36,386 bases of DNA from Priapulus caudatus (Eukaryota > Priapulida > Priapulimorpha > Priapulimorphida > Priapulidae). The translations under genes and the position numbers were made by a program. The notes below the pieces were generated by a model that ran no database searches, was not told where the DNA came from, and worked only from the letters and a program-made list of their open reading frames with translations. Location: the NCBI RefSeq assembly GCF_000485595.1, contig NW_014577292.1, forward strand, positions 327,526-363,911. The letters are read 5' to 3'. Below, piece after piece: positions 26,547-36,374 of the stretch (the first letter of the stretch is position 1; every line of letters begins with the position of its first letter).

Positions 26547-28180
26547 CAGTAGGTTGCCAGCCATACATATACCAATGGTAAGTAAACGCACACAAACAAT
26601 ATACATACGTTTGTAGTAACCAACTAAATATTTTTCAAATTTCTCCAGCAGTAAATACCTATAATCTGCTAAGTAATTTTGTTAATAAGCCCATCTGAAC
26701 CATCCACTACCTTGCAAATGGTACAGATGAGCTGAAAGCCCTATATAGATTAGTTATTTTCAAAGGTTACTATGCTCAATAACGATCAGTGACCAAAAAA
26801 TACTCCTAACACTGCAACTGACAACTATTTGCCACCTGCCAGCAGACGAGGAAAATGCTATATATAGTACATAAATGGTTTTATTTCCCCAAGAATGTTT
26901 TCGATCCTAATTATAATGTCATTGACTATATACAGGGTTAGAAATGATGGCCCTTATGCCAGGCTGCAAGCTTTTAATGCCAGAGAAAAAAGCAAGCAGC
27001 AAACTTACTCCTCATCCAGGCAGAAACATATAAGAAAACTATAGCAGCTCCACTCCCTACCACCCAACAGTACTGTCCAATTTCATCTGTTAATAAGGAA
27101 GCTAGTTAGGCCTCCTAGCCATGTTTCCCCTGATTATAGTAATTATTGATCTAGCTGGGTTTCTTCTGAGGGAAAATTAGACAAAGGAGGTAATGGCCAG
27201 TTTGGGGGAAAAATGGATGGCACTCCAACCAATCAAATAACGGAAAAGTGTAGACCCCACGTCCCATATAACTCAATAAACGCACATGGCAATCTAAATA
27301 TGCCAGAAGCACGTGGTGATCAGATCGATTTATTTTTGGGTCGACACTATTTTGACAACGGCGGGTAAATATAGGGAAATTTTCATAACGGCGATGTTAA
27401 ATTTGACAACGGCGGTGCGCCACTGTGCCTCTTATGTATAAGAAACCCTGTCTAGTCACTAACGCTTGATGCATGTGGCACATCGAATGAAGTATGAACC
27501 ATAACGTATGGTCAATGCTATTTAGACAAAAAACAACCCTGAATAACTGGCTACCAGAAATTGCATGTAACTTTGGTGCTTTTACTTTTAGTTTTAATTT
27601 GGTTTATTAGAAGTTTCTTGTCGACAAGTATTTATTGCCAACATTGATAGCAAATGTGCTGCTTGCTTTCCTTAATATCAAACCCTGTAGGCCTATATGT
27701 GACATTATCTGTGCATTGCAACTTAATTTTAACTTTGAACAAACACGTCTTGTATGTATGTCTGGGCGGACCCTGCGATAAGCGGTGAGATCATACACAG
27801 TTTATGGCAAATACTTTTGGTTATTTACAGAATGCTGGACGGGGCCAATGACAATCCCATCATATACCGACCGTCTCCATCAAATGGCATATTATGTCAA
27901 ATGAAATATTCTCCTCACATCGATAATGTCAACAATGTTGACAACATTATAACTGGAACATGGCCGCTAAAATGGCAGGCGTTTCAACTTCCAGCATGTC
28001 ATCCACTTTTTAATTCTAACACAGCACGTTACCTGTTCAGCACATTACATAGCTCTAGAACTATAGCCCTTCGCTCCGCCACAGGCTTCCATGGCATAAT
28101 AGATTAATACTAATAGTAAACACCAGGACGTGCAGTAGTCTGAGTGGAGGGTGGAGACTAGTAACAGACATCTCAAGTTT
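26547..28180. other. Intergenic, no gene recognised
   Basis: AT-rich DNA. A GACAACGGCGG motif appears twice near 27353-27408. A small perfect hairpin (ATAATGTCAACAATGTTGAC region) lies at about 27922-27951. The open frame at 27754-28107 has no recognisable domain. Confidence 0.5.
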
Positions 28181-28189
28181 CACCCATTG

Positions 28190-28256
28190 AGCGTGAGACT
28201 CACGCATTTCGGTCAATTCTCACGCTCTCACGCTCATCTCTGAATTTCTCACGCAA
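28190..28256. repeat. Cluster of CTCACGC motifs
   Basis: GAGCGTGAGACTCACGCATT is followed by four more TCTCACGC-like copies within 65 bp in one orientation. Probably the terminal region of a decayed dispersed element. Confidence 0.55.
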
Positions 28257-28679
28257 AAATCAAAATCAATAAATAAATAATTAAAACCCCCCCATTTTCA
28301 GTCCCAGATACCAGTATATACTAGTATCGGAAGGCTAAGGCCTGATCAACAGCGCCGCTCCGCGGCCGCCCAGCTAGCTATAGCTCGCTCCAGCCGCATA
28401 CGTATAATACGTATATATACTCTATAAGCAGCACGCGCGCATTTTATTTGCCTGCTTGGAATCCAATATCCTGGCTGGATGATCGGCTTTGCAGGTTACT
28501 GAGGTATTTTGTTTACTTTTCAATTTTCAGCTTGCACTTTTACTAGACTAGTTTCTAGTACTAGTTCTAAAGTTTATCTAGGCAATTTCCCAATACTTCT
28601 AATCATTCAAAATGAGTAAGAACTTATATTTATAAAGGCAATAAATTATACCATAGGTATGCACTAAACTGCACTATTT

Positions 28680-28780
28680 CAAACCTCAAATTTCGAAAAG
28701 CTCCATACTGCGAGAGGGGGGCACCCCCCTCCCACACCCTCCCTTTCCCCTTGGTCGCTTCGCTCCCTCGGCTGGTGTCA
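28680..28780. repeat. GC-rich dispersed-repeat end
   Basis: AGGGGGGCACCCCCCTCCCA followed by CACCCTCCCTTTCCCCTTGG and TCGCTTCGCTCCCTCGGCT resembles the tail of a repeat seen in many invertebrates. It abuts the long inverted repeat that starts at 28796. Confidence 0.4.
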
Positions 28781-28795
28781 CTCTCACAGGCACTT

Positions 28796-29802
28796 GGAGC
28801 ATTTCAATAAAATATAATGCTAAATAAATAGGAAATCTATTTACTACCAAAGTCTATATATATGTCTATATGTCTATAAGTCTAGTATGTTTCTATACTC
28901 TCTTTCACCTATTATTGCCTACAATTTCCTGTAAATGCCGTCCAAATGCTCATCTGCAACAAACGCTGGCTGCCGCTGCACACTGACACATAAATATATA
29001 GCAGGTAGGAAAGCATGCTGCCAAAATTCGCTCGACGCTCGCTTGATTTCATACGAATACAACACAAATATTTAACCATTCTACTCCATCTTTGTTTCTA
29101 TTTGAAGAACAGTGTTCACTTGTTATAAAACCATACTGTCTGTGTTCGTAACCGAGCTGTGTCACGCAAAATCAGACAAAGCCTGACGAAATTCTCGCGT
29201 TCGCTCCCGTTGCGCAGTTTATATAAATGGCTGTCGGAATCAGGAAACACCCACCAGCGCTCTTCGTGACCTAATTTTTGCGCCGCAACGTTTTTGCAAC
29301 GCTCCACTGGCAGCCTTGACGAGGCTCGTAAGGGAGTTGGAAAGCAGGGTAGTTTCCAAAAATGCAGTGCGCCGCCTATAGCCCTGTACTTGCAGCCATT
29401 TACATAAACTGCGCAACGGGAGCAAAACGCGAGAATTTCATCAGGCTTTGTGTGATTTCGTGTGACACAGCTCGGTTACGAACACAGACAGAATTTTTTT
29501 ATAACAAGTGAACACTGTTCTTCAAAAAGAAACAAAGATTGAGTAGAATGGTTGAATATTTGTGTTGTATTCATATGAAATCAAGCGCGAGTCGAGCGAA
29601 TTTTGGCAGCACGCTTTCCTACCTGCTATATATTTATGTGTCAGTGTGCAGCGGCAGACAGCGTTTGTTGCAGATGAGCATTTGGACGGCATTTACAGGA
29701 AATTGTCGGCAATAATAGGTGAAAGAGAGTATAGAAACATTAAGACTTTGGTAGCAAATAGATTTCGTATTTATTTAGCATTATATTTTATTGAAACGCT
29801 CC
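28796..29802. repeat. 1-kb long inverted repeat, arms about 410-440 bp
   Basis: The left arm (28796-29233) begins GGAGCATTTCAATAAAATAT and the right arm (29392-29802) ends with its near-complement. The arms agree at most positions, with a few small gaps such as the extra TCTATATGTCTATAAG run in the left arm. The spacer is 158 bp. A transcript would fold into a long double-stranded hairpin. The outer 170 bp of each arm is homologous to 7314-7490 in the intron-14 transposon, so the structure is likely a fold-back derivative of that family. Frames in and near the spacer (29116-29307, 29240-29425 minus; 29562-29933 plus) are not recognised as genes. Confidence 0.9.
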
Positions 29803-29962
29803 TTGTTCCTGTGGTCACTCCGTTCAACGCTGAGTCTCACTCTCAACCATTTCTCAAACTTGCCATCTCTGTAGTAAACATGTGGTGGGTAAATCCTGTT
29901 TACTTAAGTTTATCATATAATCATTTATTATAAAAAAATAATATACATTAGTAGGGCTCAAG

Positions 29963-30200
29963 GGGTCGTTGTCGTAACAGGTACTACAGATATGTACCCG
30001 AGGTACATATATATGTACATACACAAAGTGTACCAGACTTGTACTACAGAAGTGTACCCTAACCCTAACACTAACCCTAACCCTAACTCTAACCTTAACC
30101 CTAACCCTAAACATACCTCATATAAAAATATAAACATAATACTAAACAACCTAAAACTACCTCGGGTACATATCTGTAGTACCTGTTACGACAACGACCC
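29963..30200. mobile_element. Element with perfect 43-bp TIRs enclosing telomere-like repeats
   Basis: Positions 29963-30005 and 30158-30200 are exact inverted copies (43 of 43 bases), starting GGGTCGTTGTCGTAACAGGT. A 10-bp direct repeat, CATTAGTAGG, lies just outside (29946-29955, 30207-30216), a possible target-site duplication. Between the TIRs is a CCCTAA-like array (30057-30111). No transposase is present. A 9-11 bp duplication would fit a Mutator-like element, but that is only a suggestion. Confidence 0.85.
30057..30111 (+). repeat. Telomere-like CCCTAA array inside a TIR element
   Basis: About nine units of CCCTAA with variants (ACACTAA, CTCTAA, CTTAA) in one direction, lying wholly between the two 43-bp TIRs. 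Confidence 0.9.
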
Positions 30201-30286
30201 TTCGTGCATTAGTAGGAGCCATCATCATTAGACATTAGTCATTACATATAAATATTATATCATTACAAATCTTACTAATAGTAATA

Positions 30287-30400
30287 CAGCCCTCGACACT
30301 AACGATTGTCCGATTGCCCGGGACAAGTGAAAGTCTATGTCGGACAAGTTATTCGCTTGCCTAGTTGACCGATCGGACAACTGAAAAGTTCTAGTTGTTT
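30287..30400. repeat. Left end of a GGACAAGT-motif repeat
   Basis: CAGCCCTCGACACTAACGAT is followed by several (G)GGACAAGTGAA or GTCCGAT motifs in both directions. A related GGACAAT...TCGGACAAGT stretch at 31210-31245 may be the other part of the same, interrupted element. No matching right terminus found. Confidence 0.4.
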
Positions 30401-30764
30401 AATATTCTTAACATCCTCTGAGCCAGGGCACTATCGCACCACAAACTCACTTCAAACGCTTTCAAAGGTCCCTGAAAAAAGCAGCCCGCGACACCCACTG
30501 TTACCATTACAGATTTATTCAGAGCGGCAATGCATACCTCCCTGGCCGGGGCGGCATTGATTTATGTACTGGGGTGGGGGTACGATTGTTTATAAGTCGG
30601 TTGGGGCATATTCATTACTGAATATGTAGGGGGTGGGCATCGCTGGGATGAGAGGACGACAGCAAAACTCTTTCCTGTGATTGAGGAAAATGCTGCAATC
30701 GGTAATGACACACAACGAGCGTGCCAGCATGCAAACATAAACGTGTGAATTTCATTCATGTATA

Positions 30765-30918
30765 TTATAAGTCTCACCCCATATTTTGCATTGAAAAGTT
30801 GGTACAAAGATTGGTACATTAACAAGATTTCTTAGCCTCGTCTATAAGTCGCACCCCCTGATTTTTTTTATTGAAGTTGTGTACAAAAAGCGCGGTTTAT
30901 ACACAAGTAAATACGGTA
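30765..30918. repeat. Fragment of the 'TATAAGTCGCACCCC...AAATACGGTA' repeat
   Basis: ATAAGTCTCACCCCATATTTT at the left and CTATAAGTCGCACCCCCTGA, then GCGGTTTATACACAAGTAAA TACGGTA at the right. The right terminus is intact and matches a terminal sequence widespread in aquatic animal genomes; the left end is missing. Confidence 0.6.
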
Positions 30919-31389
30919 TTCATATACTGTAAGTGTAATACACACGCACGCACACACGCAAACGTGCACGCAGACACATGCCTAGGTATGTGCGAGCCTA
31001 TATAGACACCGTCAGGTCAAAATACTCAGGAATCAAAAAGACAACTACATCATACAACCCTACTACAGAATCCCTCCATCTCCTCTACTCCAATGTTATA
31101 TACGTATAGTATATCTATTTATATAAATAGATCTCATATCTTATATCACTCCGATAATATAATATGCACTAACCAAAAGAGGACATTAACGCCATAGATT
31201 GCCAACAAGTAAATTGTGGACAATAAAATCAAATCGGACAAGTAAAAATTGCTAACACAACAAACACACACAATCTGAAAATAAGGCGAAGCCTGAATAC
31301 GTACTAATAGCACTAACCCATAATACTACTATAAGATACAATTAATGTAACCCAACAAATAGGTATGTATAACGTGACGCCGTAATTCT
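30919..31389. other. Intergenic, nothing recognised
   Basis: A short CACACGCACG run at 30940-30980 and a small AT palindrome near 31098-31145; no gene. Confidence 0.5.
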
Positions 31390-31507
31390 ATTATCTTTGA
31401 GGACCCCTGAGTGATCACGCAGGGCGTTTATGGTGGCGTTTGCAAGCATACAACTTCTAAACTGGTTTATTCTAAACACGAACCTTAATCTCCGCTATCC
31501 TGGGACT

Positions 31508-32420
31508 GTACTAACAGGCTTCAGATTTATAAAGTACAGGAGGATACAATCGACCTAGAACACATCAGGGGGACTATTTCAACGCTCCATAATCACCAAA
31601 CACCCCAACTCCCCTTAAGAGCAGATGGAGAGCCCACTTAAAAAATCACACCTTAAGAGGCCATCGATGGAGCTCCACTAAAAAATCACAACCTTTAAAC
31701 GGTCTGGCCATTTTAAGATACGACGAAGGGTGTAGAAAGTTGCATTCCTCATTGGCTACTGAAACTAGAGAAACAAAAAATACTGCCGTAGGGCTCCGCG
31801 ACCATTGCATAATTGACCAACTCTATGAACAGGGAAACTATGCCGCAAGGCTACGCGTGACGCGGCGGCTTTGATGAACACGATCGATGGTCGATCGGCG
31901 TACTATATAACGGCCTGCGTTAGCACGCGCAGGATACACACACACACACACACTTGCAGCGGTAAAAACGCAACACATACATGCCAACAGCTGACAACTC
32001 TCAAACCAGTGAACTATATAATGAACACACACACACCACAACCGCATCGATCCCACCACTTCACCTAAAAACAAACAAACAAATATATACCGCATTAAAA
32101 TGAAGGTACTGTTTAGTAAGGAAAAAACAGAGCTGTAAAATCAATAATTGTAAACTTCAACGACCCTCCTAAAAAAATTTCATCATCAACAGATTAGACA
32201 TTTCACAAAATCGACCCTGACGTGAACTCCGCGATCTCCGCGGATGTCCGCGGAGGATTCTTCATCCTTAAAATGAAGCGCTATTTCAACATAATACACA
32301 GAGTTTTGGTGCGCGATTTCAACCACTTTTATGAGGCGCGATGATGCACGCACCATGGCACAATTTATGGTGCGCGGTGGAGCGCGAGCGCGATCGCGCC
32401 CCTTAAAAATGAAAGCCTGT
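31508..32420. mobile_element. Nested insertion with AACAGGCTT(T)C ends
   Basis: The insert starts near TACTAACAGGCTTC and ends near GAAAGCCTGTTACT, short inverted ends. Inside are a two-copy tandem repeat (31612-31692), a (CA)n tract (31935-31953), a CCGCGGATGTCCGCGG palindrome (32235) and a G/C-rich right part. No coding frame recognised. A second copy of its right part lies inverted at 34311-34468. Confidence 0.65.
31612..31692 (+). repeat. Two tandem copies of a ~40-bp unit
   Basis: CTTAAGAG...GATGGAG...CCACT(T)AAAAAATCACA occurs twice in succession, with a partial third copy from CCTTTAAACGG. Confidence 0.7.
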
Positions 32421-32462
32421 TACTATGTATCACAATACTCTGTATTAAACTATTATAACCTG

Positions 32463-32713
32463 TTACAAAATTTCGAAGTGACGAGCGGCGATATTTCGAG
32501 CGCCATTTCAGTTGACCTGTGACGTACAGATTCCCAATCCCAATGCGCATAGCGTTCGGCTAACTTCGACTCCAAGATCGAATGACAGAATGTATCATGA
32601 GATGCCTGCTGTCAGTCATGACGTCATGACGAAGTTAGCCGAATGCTATGCGCATTGGGAATCTGTACGTCACAGGTCAACAGAAATGCCGCTCGTCACT
32701 TCGAAATTTTGTA
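32463..32713. repeat. Inner palindrome, arms about 90-100 bp
   Basis: ACAAAATTTCGAAGTGACGA, then GACCTGTGACGTACAGATTC and GCGCATAGC...CGGCTAACTTCG on the left are met inverted on the right from CGAAGTTAGCCGAATGCTAT to CGAAATTTTGT. The left arm has a small extra GATATTTCGAGC stretch. The spacer is about 70 bp. Confidence 0.9.
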
Positions 32714-32763
32714 CGCAGTGGCTGGAGGTACGGCAGCCGTCGTTCGTTGAAGCCCCTTTTTGG

Positions 32764-32810
32764 CGTTAGGGTTAGGTTTAGGGTTAGGGTTAGGTTTAGG
32801 GTTAGGGTTC
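32764..32810 (+). repeat. Telomere-like TTAGGG array inside a palindromic element
   Basis: Seven to eight units alternating GTTAGGG and GTTTAGGG, bounded by non-repeat DNA, 50 bp right of the inner palindrome and within the outer arms. Confidence 0.9.
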
Positions 32811-33189
32811 TAGCTCATCTAAACTCTCAAATCGTGAATTTATTTCCCAAGGCGTTATTTCGAAATCTGGCGCCACCGCCGCCATCTTTGTCTCGTTAAG
32901 TATGAAAGCGAATGGACTGCCGTACCCGTAGCCTCAAGACATTAAGATCTGGCTGCCGTACCTGTAGCCACTGCCAATTTTGTAACAGGTTATAATAGTT
33001 TAATACAGAGGATGTGATACATAGCAAGTCCCAGGGTAGCATAGAAAGGTTCGTGTTTAGAATAAACCCAGTTTAGAAGTTGTAGTCTCGAAAAACGCAT
33101 CGGCATAAAACCGCCCTGAGTGAATCACTCAGGGGCTCCTCCAAATAAAAGAATAGGCTCGCGTTGTAACCCTACTCTTGTTGCGTTAC

Positions 33190-33298
33190 ATTATTGGGTT
33201 CAAGGATAGAGAATTAGAGATGATGTCCAGGACGGTGATAGGATAGGATGATGATGTTCATTACTAGACATGCTCTCTATCCTTGAGCCCATTAAGGG
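33190..33298. repeat. Small fold-back element
   Basis: TTATTGGGTTCAAGGATAGA is answered by TCTCTATCCTTGAGCCCATT about 60 bp later. A MITE-sized hairpin without coding content. Confidence 0.75.
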
Positions 33299-33312
33299 CA
33301 TTATTGTATCTA

Positions 33313-34292
33313 GTACTACTATAGCTCTAGTATTAGTAACTATAGCACGTGTACGGTTGCCGCTGGCAACTGTACGCGGCAGGCCTCGAATTAAGTGACG
33401 AAAGGGGCAAGGCAATTTTTTGGGGGCATGTGAGAAATTGCCTTGAATTTTCTCTAAAAAGGATGGGCACCGAGGCAATTTTAAAAGGCATCAAGGCAAC
33501 TCTCACAATTTGAGAAGGGCACCAAGGCTCACTTTTGGTAAAAATACAAGGAAAAGCTCATAACAAAATTAATACATCAACCTCTGCTAATGAAGTACAG
33601 TAACAGGCGTTCAACGTACGTTAACTTTTTATTTCACTAGACCATCGCGCTAGTAACTGAGGAAAACCACCAGCCCTGACCTAACTTTCAGCTAGCCCAG
33701 ACCCAGACCATTGTTAATTAATGCAAAACTTGTGTCATCGTATGAATTCTACTAAAAATTTCCTAGATTACTCGGCACTTAGCGAAGCTACACACCAATA
33801 CAGGTCCAGCAACTGCCATTCCTGACAGAGGCGTCGTTCCCGCGCTTTAAAATCGCGCAGCGCGCCGAGTCCGGGCCGTGCAGCATTTAAATATTCGTGT
33901 TCTACCACGTGCATTACACAGGCGGGCACCAGATTTATGCGATCGTCTACTGCAGCCGGTGGCAGCAAGCCAAGCGTTTACCGGCTATTGCGTTTTTGGC
34001 CGAAGGTAGACTGGAATCCGGCCTCCCACGCTCTGCTAGACAATGCACACGCTCTGCGACAAACAGTGCGGCCAGCGAACACAGTCTACGCAGAGGCGTC
34101 CGACAGGCAATTAACAGAAAAGGGCAAGGCAGGTGATGCCGTCGGTCCGGGTTGGAATTTTTAGGGGCAGTACGAGGAGCGATTGATAGGCACCGGACGG
34201 CAACTTGCCCTGTCCGGTGCCGTCGAAGTATCGAGCCCTGGGTATTCTGTTCGTGTTGCTATAATTAGTATTACTAGAGCTAGTACTACTAA
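33313..34292. repeat. Inverted flanks around a CAGGCCTCGA element
   Basis: GTACTACTATAGCTCTAGTA at 33313 onward and its inverse TACTAGAGCTAGTACTAC at about 34274 bracket the element at 33380-34240. A second short hairpin, GTACGGTTGCCGCTGGCAAC TGTACG, lies at 33351-33377. Confidence 0.65.
33380..34240. mobile_element. 861-bp element with CAGG(C/G)CTCGA ends
   Basis: CAGGCCTCGAATTAAG at the left and CGAAGTATCGAGCCCTG at the right are imperfect inverted termini of hAT appearance. Near the left end the motif AAGGCAATTT or GGCACCAAGGC is repeated five times (33402-33530). The middle is G/C-rich with frames on both strands (33768-33968 minus, 33897-34136 plus) that I do not recognise. No target-site duplication is evident. 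Confidence 0.55.
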
Positions 34293-34310
34293 CTGAGTAC
34301 TACTACTGAC

Positions 34311-34468
34311 TGGTACAGGCTTTCACTCTTTTAGAGGGCGCAAAAAATCGCGCTCGGCTCCAACCGCGCACAGGCGCCGAAATTGTGCCATGGTGCGTGT
34401 CATCAATCCGCGGCCTCTATAAAGTGGTTGTGCAGCAAAACTGTATGTGTATCTATCGTGAAATTAGC
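34311..34468. repeat. Inverted partial copy of the nested insertion's right end
   Basis: From GGTACAGGCTTTCACTCTTT through AATTGTGCCATGGTGCGTGT to GTGGTTGTGCAGCAAAACTG this matches the reverse complement of 32270-32420. The two copies differ at many positions, so they are old relative to each other. Confidence 0.75.
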
Positions 34469-34737
34469 GCGTCAAAAGAGTTGTCAAATCGACTCAATGT
34501 AGGGGGGTACAAAGTATTACTAATAACTAGTATTCACATTAAGTATTATGGTAGTGGGAGTACGGTCCAGCTGTGACGTCTGCTAACTGTACTATGTACT
34601 GATGACATAGTCTGTAGCAAGCAGCGCACTTGTGACTTGAAGGTATCAACCATGTAAACACACTGCTTAAAGCAGAGAGTTGGCTACTAGACTTGCTGAT
34701 GAGACGCGGAGACGTCCTTTCAAGCATGAACAAATAG
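34469..34737. other. Nothing recognised
   Basis: AT-rich DNA, no supported gene. The minus-strand frame 34539-34772 lacks family resemblance. Confidence 0.5.
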
Positions 34738-34828
34738 CACCGCCGCCTTGCATTGCCGCGTACCACTGACACATAAATATATACGATATATATTTATGTG
34801 TCAGTGTACGCGCAATGGCGGCGGCGTG
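34738..34828. repeat. Palindrome related to the 28.8-kb inverted repeat
   Basis: ACCGCCGCCTTGCATTGCCG, then ACTGACACATAAATATAT runs to a centre near 34783 and returns inverted to GCAATGGCGGCGGCG. The CACTGACACATAAATATATA core also occurs in each arm of the 28796-29802 repeat. Confidence 0.85.
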
Positions 34829-35589
34829 TGTTTACACGTTGATACGTTTCAAGTGCCTGTGGTCTGTAGGGCCATAGATGGCTAGTGCTTGCACATTTGA
34901 GAGAGAGTTAATCTGTGGTCACCAAATCGAGCCCCTAAACAGAGATAAGTGGTTAAACAAGTGTAAAGTAAGCAGTAAATTCAGGTTAGCAATACATTAT
35001 CGTAATCTTACTTTCCTTATTTAGTAAACCACCAACTACTAAACTATAAGCATTTAAATAGCGTGCCGGTGCCTGGTTCAATGAATAAGCCATCGGCGAA
35101 AGTTTCTTACGTGTGTAATGGAGGGCGGGAAATCCAACTTCAGAAATCCGCACACCCATAAACGTTATGGGGTTGTCGATTTCTATGGGGCGAAACGCTC
35201 ACTTCAAAAAACGCCGTCACGTTCATTGTACGCAATGACGGCATAGCGTTAGCAAGTGTGTTCCAGCATAATAGCCTGACGAGAGTTGTGAGTGTGATCA
35301 TCAGGTCTACATGGTGGAGCAGTCTCGCGTCACGCGCGCGCAGCAAAACTGTGCCAAGAAAAAAGAAAAGAAAAAAAGAAATATACTTTGGGCTATATAA
35401 TTGTGAACTTGAATCCAAATATTACGAAAAAGTCGGGGAGAGGCCAATGGGTCGAAATTTCAACTTAGCATGTTACGTAATTCGTGATAGTTTAGGTTTT
35501 TCTGAATGTTCTGGTGTAGTAAAAAGTTACTGTTTGTCAACCGCTGCACTGAGAAAATGAAACTGAAGGTTAGCCGTGAACGCTGTATG
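34829..35589. other. Intergenic, no gene recognised
   Basis: Mixed-composition DNA. Frames 35258-35560 (plus) and 35140-35418 (minus) overlap in antiparallel and neither shows a domain that I recognise. Confidence 0.45.
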
Positions 35590-35806
35590 CCGGTTGCGAG
35601 TGTTCTTAATCGTAGGATGGCGAACTGAAAGATTGATAATTACTTGTGCTTTAATACACCATGATCGCTAACCCTAACCTAATCCTAACCCTAAACCCTA
35701 AGCCCTTAACCACTAATCAGTCGACCATCCTAACGGTCACCATCAGTTAGACCAAGTCCTATCCTTCATGTCGCCATCATACGATTTAAAACTCGCCATT
35801 GCCGGT
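35590..35806. mobile_element. Inverted-repeat element enclosing telomere-like repeats
   Basis: The left arm 35590-35631 (CCGGTTGCGAGTGTTCTTAA, then TCGTAGGATGGCGAACTGAA) is the imperfect inverse of 35763-35805 (TCGCCATCATACGATTTAAA ACTCGCCATTGCCGG). A CCCTAA-like array lies inside at 35668-35709. About 217 bp, non-coding. Confidence 0.75.
35668..35709 (+). repeat. Telomere-like CCCTAA array
   Basis: About six CCCTAA/CCTAA units with point variants (AATCCTAA, AAACCCTAAG) between the arms of the 35590-35806 element. Confidence 0.85.
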
Positions 35807-35843
35807 TTATCAATACGGATTTTAAACATCGTGTAGCCAAGAC

Positions 35844-35882
35844 TCAAGAGCGTATTAAGAAGGTTAATTAATTACGCTCTTG
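35844..35882. repeat. Short hairpin CAAGAGCGTATTA...TAATTACGCTCTTG
   Basis: A near-perfect 14-bp stem with an 11-bp AT loop. No T-rich tail; its role is unknown. Confidence 0.7.
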
Positions 35883-36351
35883 AATTGTACTGCTGGAGAA
35901 TCGCTATGGTGGCGGCGGGGCGGACAGCCGGGAACTTTGCCAACATCCGGGACTTTCTTAACAACTAGGGCAACCAGGCTGTGCCGCAGTGAAAACAACA
36001 GCCATGTCTCGCGTGAGCTACAACGCGAATACCCCATTCTTCGCAAACCAAAAAAGCATACTAATTTCGCTTCGCATATCATGCCGAAAACCCTTGTGTA
36101 GTAGTAGGGTTGTCCCCAAGATCATAATATATTGCCACAGAATAAGAAAAGATTGTTGTTTTTGGAGGCTGCCAAAAATGACATAAAGTCTAGAAGCGGC
36201 GATGTTAAGCTCATAAGTGGGTGCTGACTGCCACTTAAATGTGAATGACGTAAGTGTAAATGTACGCACATGGATGTCCGTACAAAATTCTCGGACTATT
36301 CTGTTCTTGATCATGTGTCGTGACAGGTAGAACTACTATCTTTAATATATC
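35883..36351. other. GC-richer patch, possible gene start, unproven
   Basis: Around 35905, ATGGTGGCGGCGGGGCGG stands out from the AT-rich surroundings but its frame closes after about 20 codons at a TAG near 35967. A second ATGTCTCGCGTGAGC lies at 36003. Either could be the first exon of a gene to the right, but no domain is visible. The rest is plain. Confidence 0.25.
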
Positions 36352-36374
36352 TGCGTGTGTGTGTGCGTGCGTGA
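36352..36374. repeat. Short GTGTGCGTGCGT microsatellite
   Basis: GT/GC dinucleotide run near the window's right edge. Confidence 0.85.

Larger units (their letters stand above)
31398..33150. mobile_element. Palindromic element, left arm interrupted by a second transposon
   Basis: The left arm piece 31398-31507 (CCCCTGAGTGATCACGCAGG, then CAACTTCTAAACTGG and CTAAACACGAACCTT) is the inverse of 33030-33150. The next arm piece 32417-32560 is the inverse of 32630-32713 and 32975-33028. Between 31507 and 32417 the left arm has 910 bp that the right arm lacks. The intact arm therefore gives the pre-insertion structure. TTAGGG-like repeats (32764-32810) lie inside, next to the inner palindrome. No transposase frame seen. 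Confidence 0.8.

Noticed and set aside
29562-29933. 123-codon plus-strand frame
   Set aside because: Most of it lies in the right arm of the long inverted repeat; the left arm does not keep the frame open and no domain is recognised.
30057-30111. A true chromosome end or telomere
   Set aside because: The array is short, degenerate, internal to a TIR element and followed by unique DNA, so it is interstitial.
29992-30231. Frame with NPNPNPN repeats (and minus-strand RVRVRV or GLGLGL counterparts)
   Set aside because: Translation of the CCCTAA-like array and its TIRs, not a repeat protein.
34800-34850. GCAATGGCGGCGGCG as a gene start
   Set aside because: It is the right arm of a palindrome whose left arm holds the same sequence inverted; the frame closes soon after.
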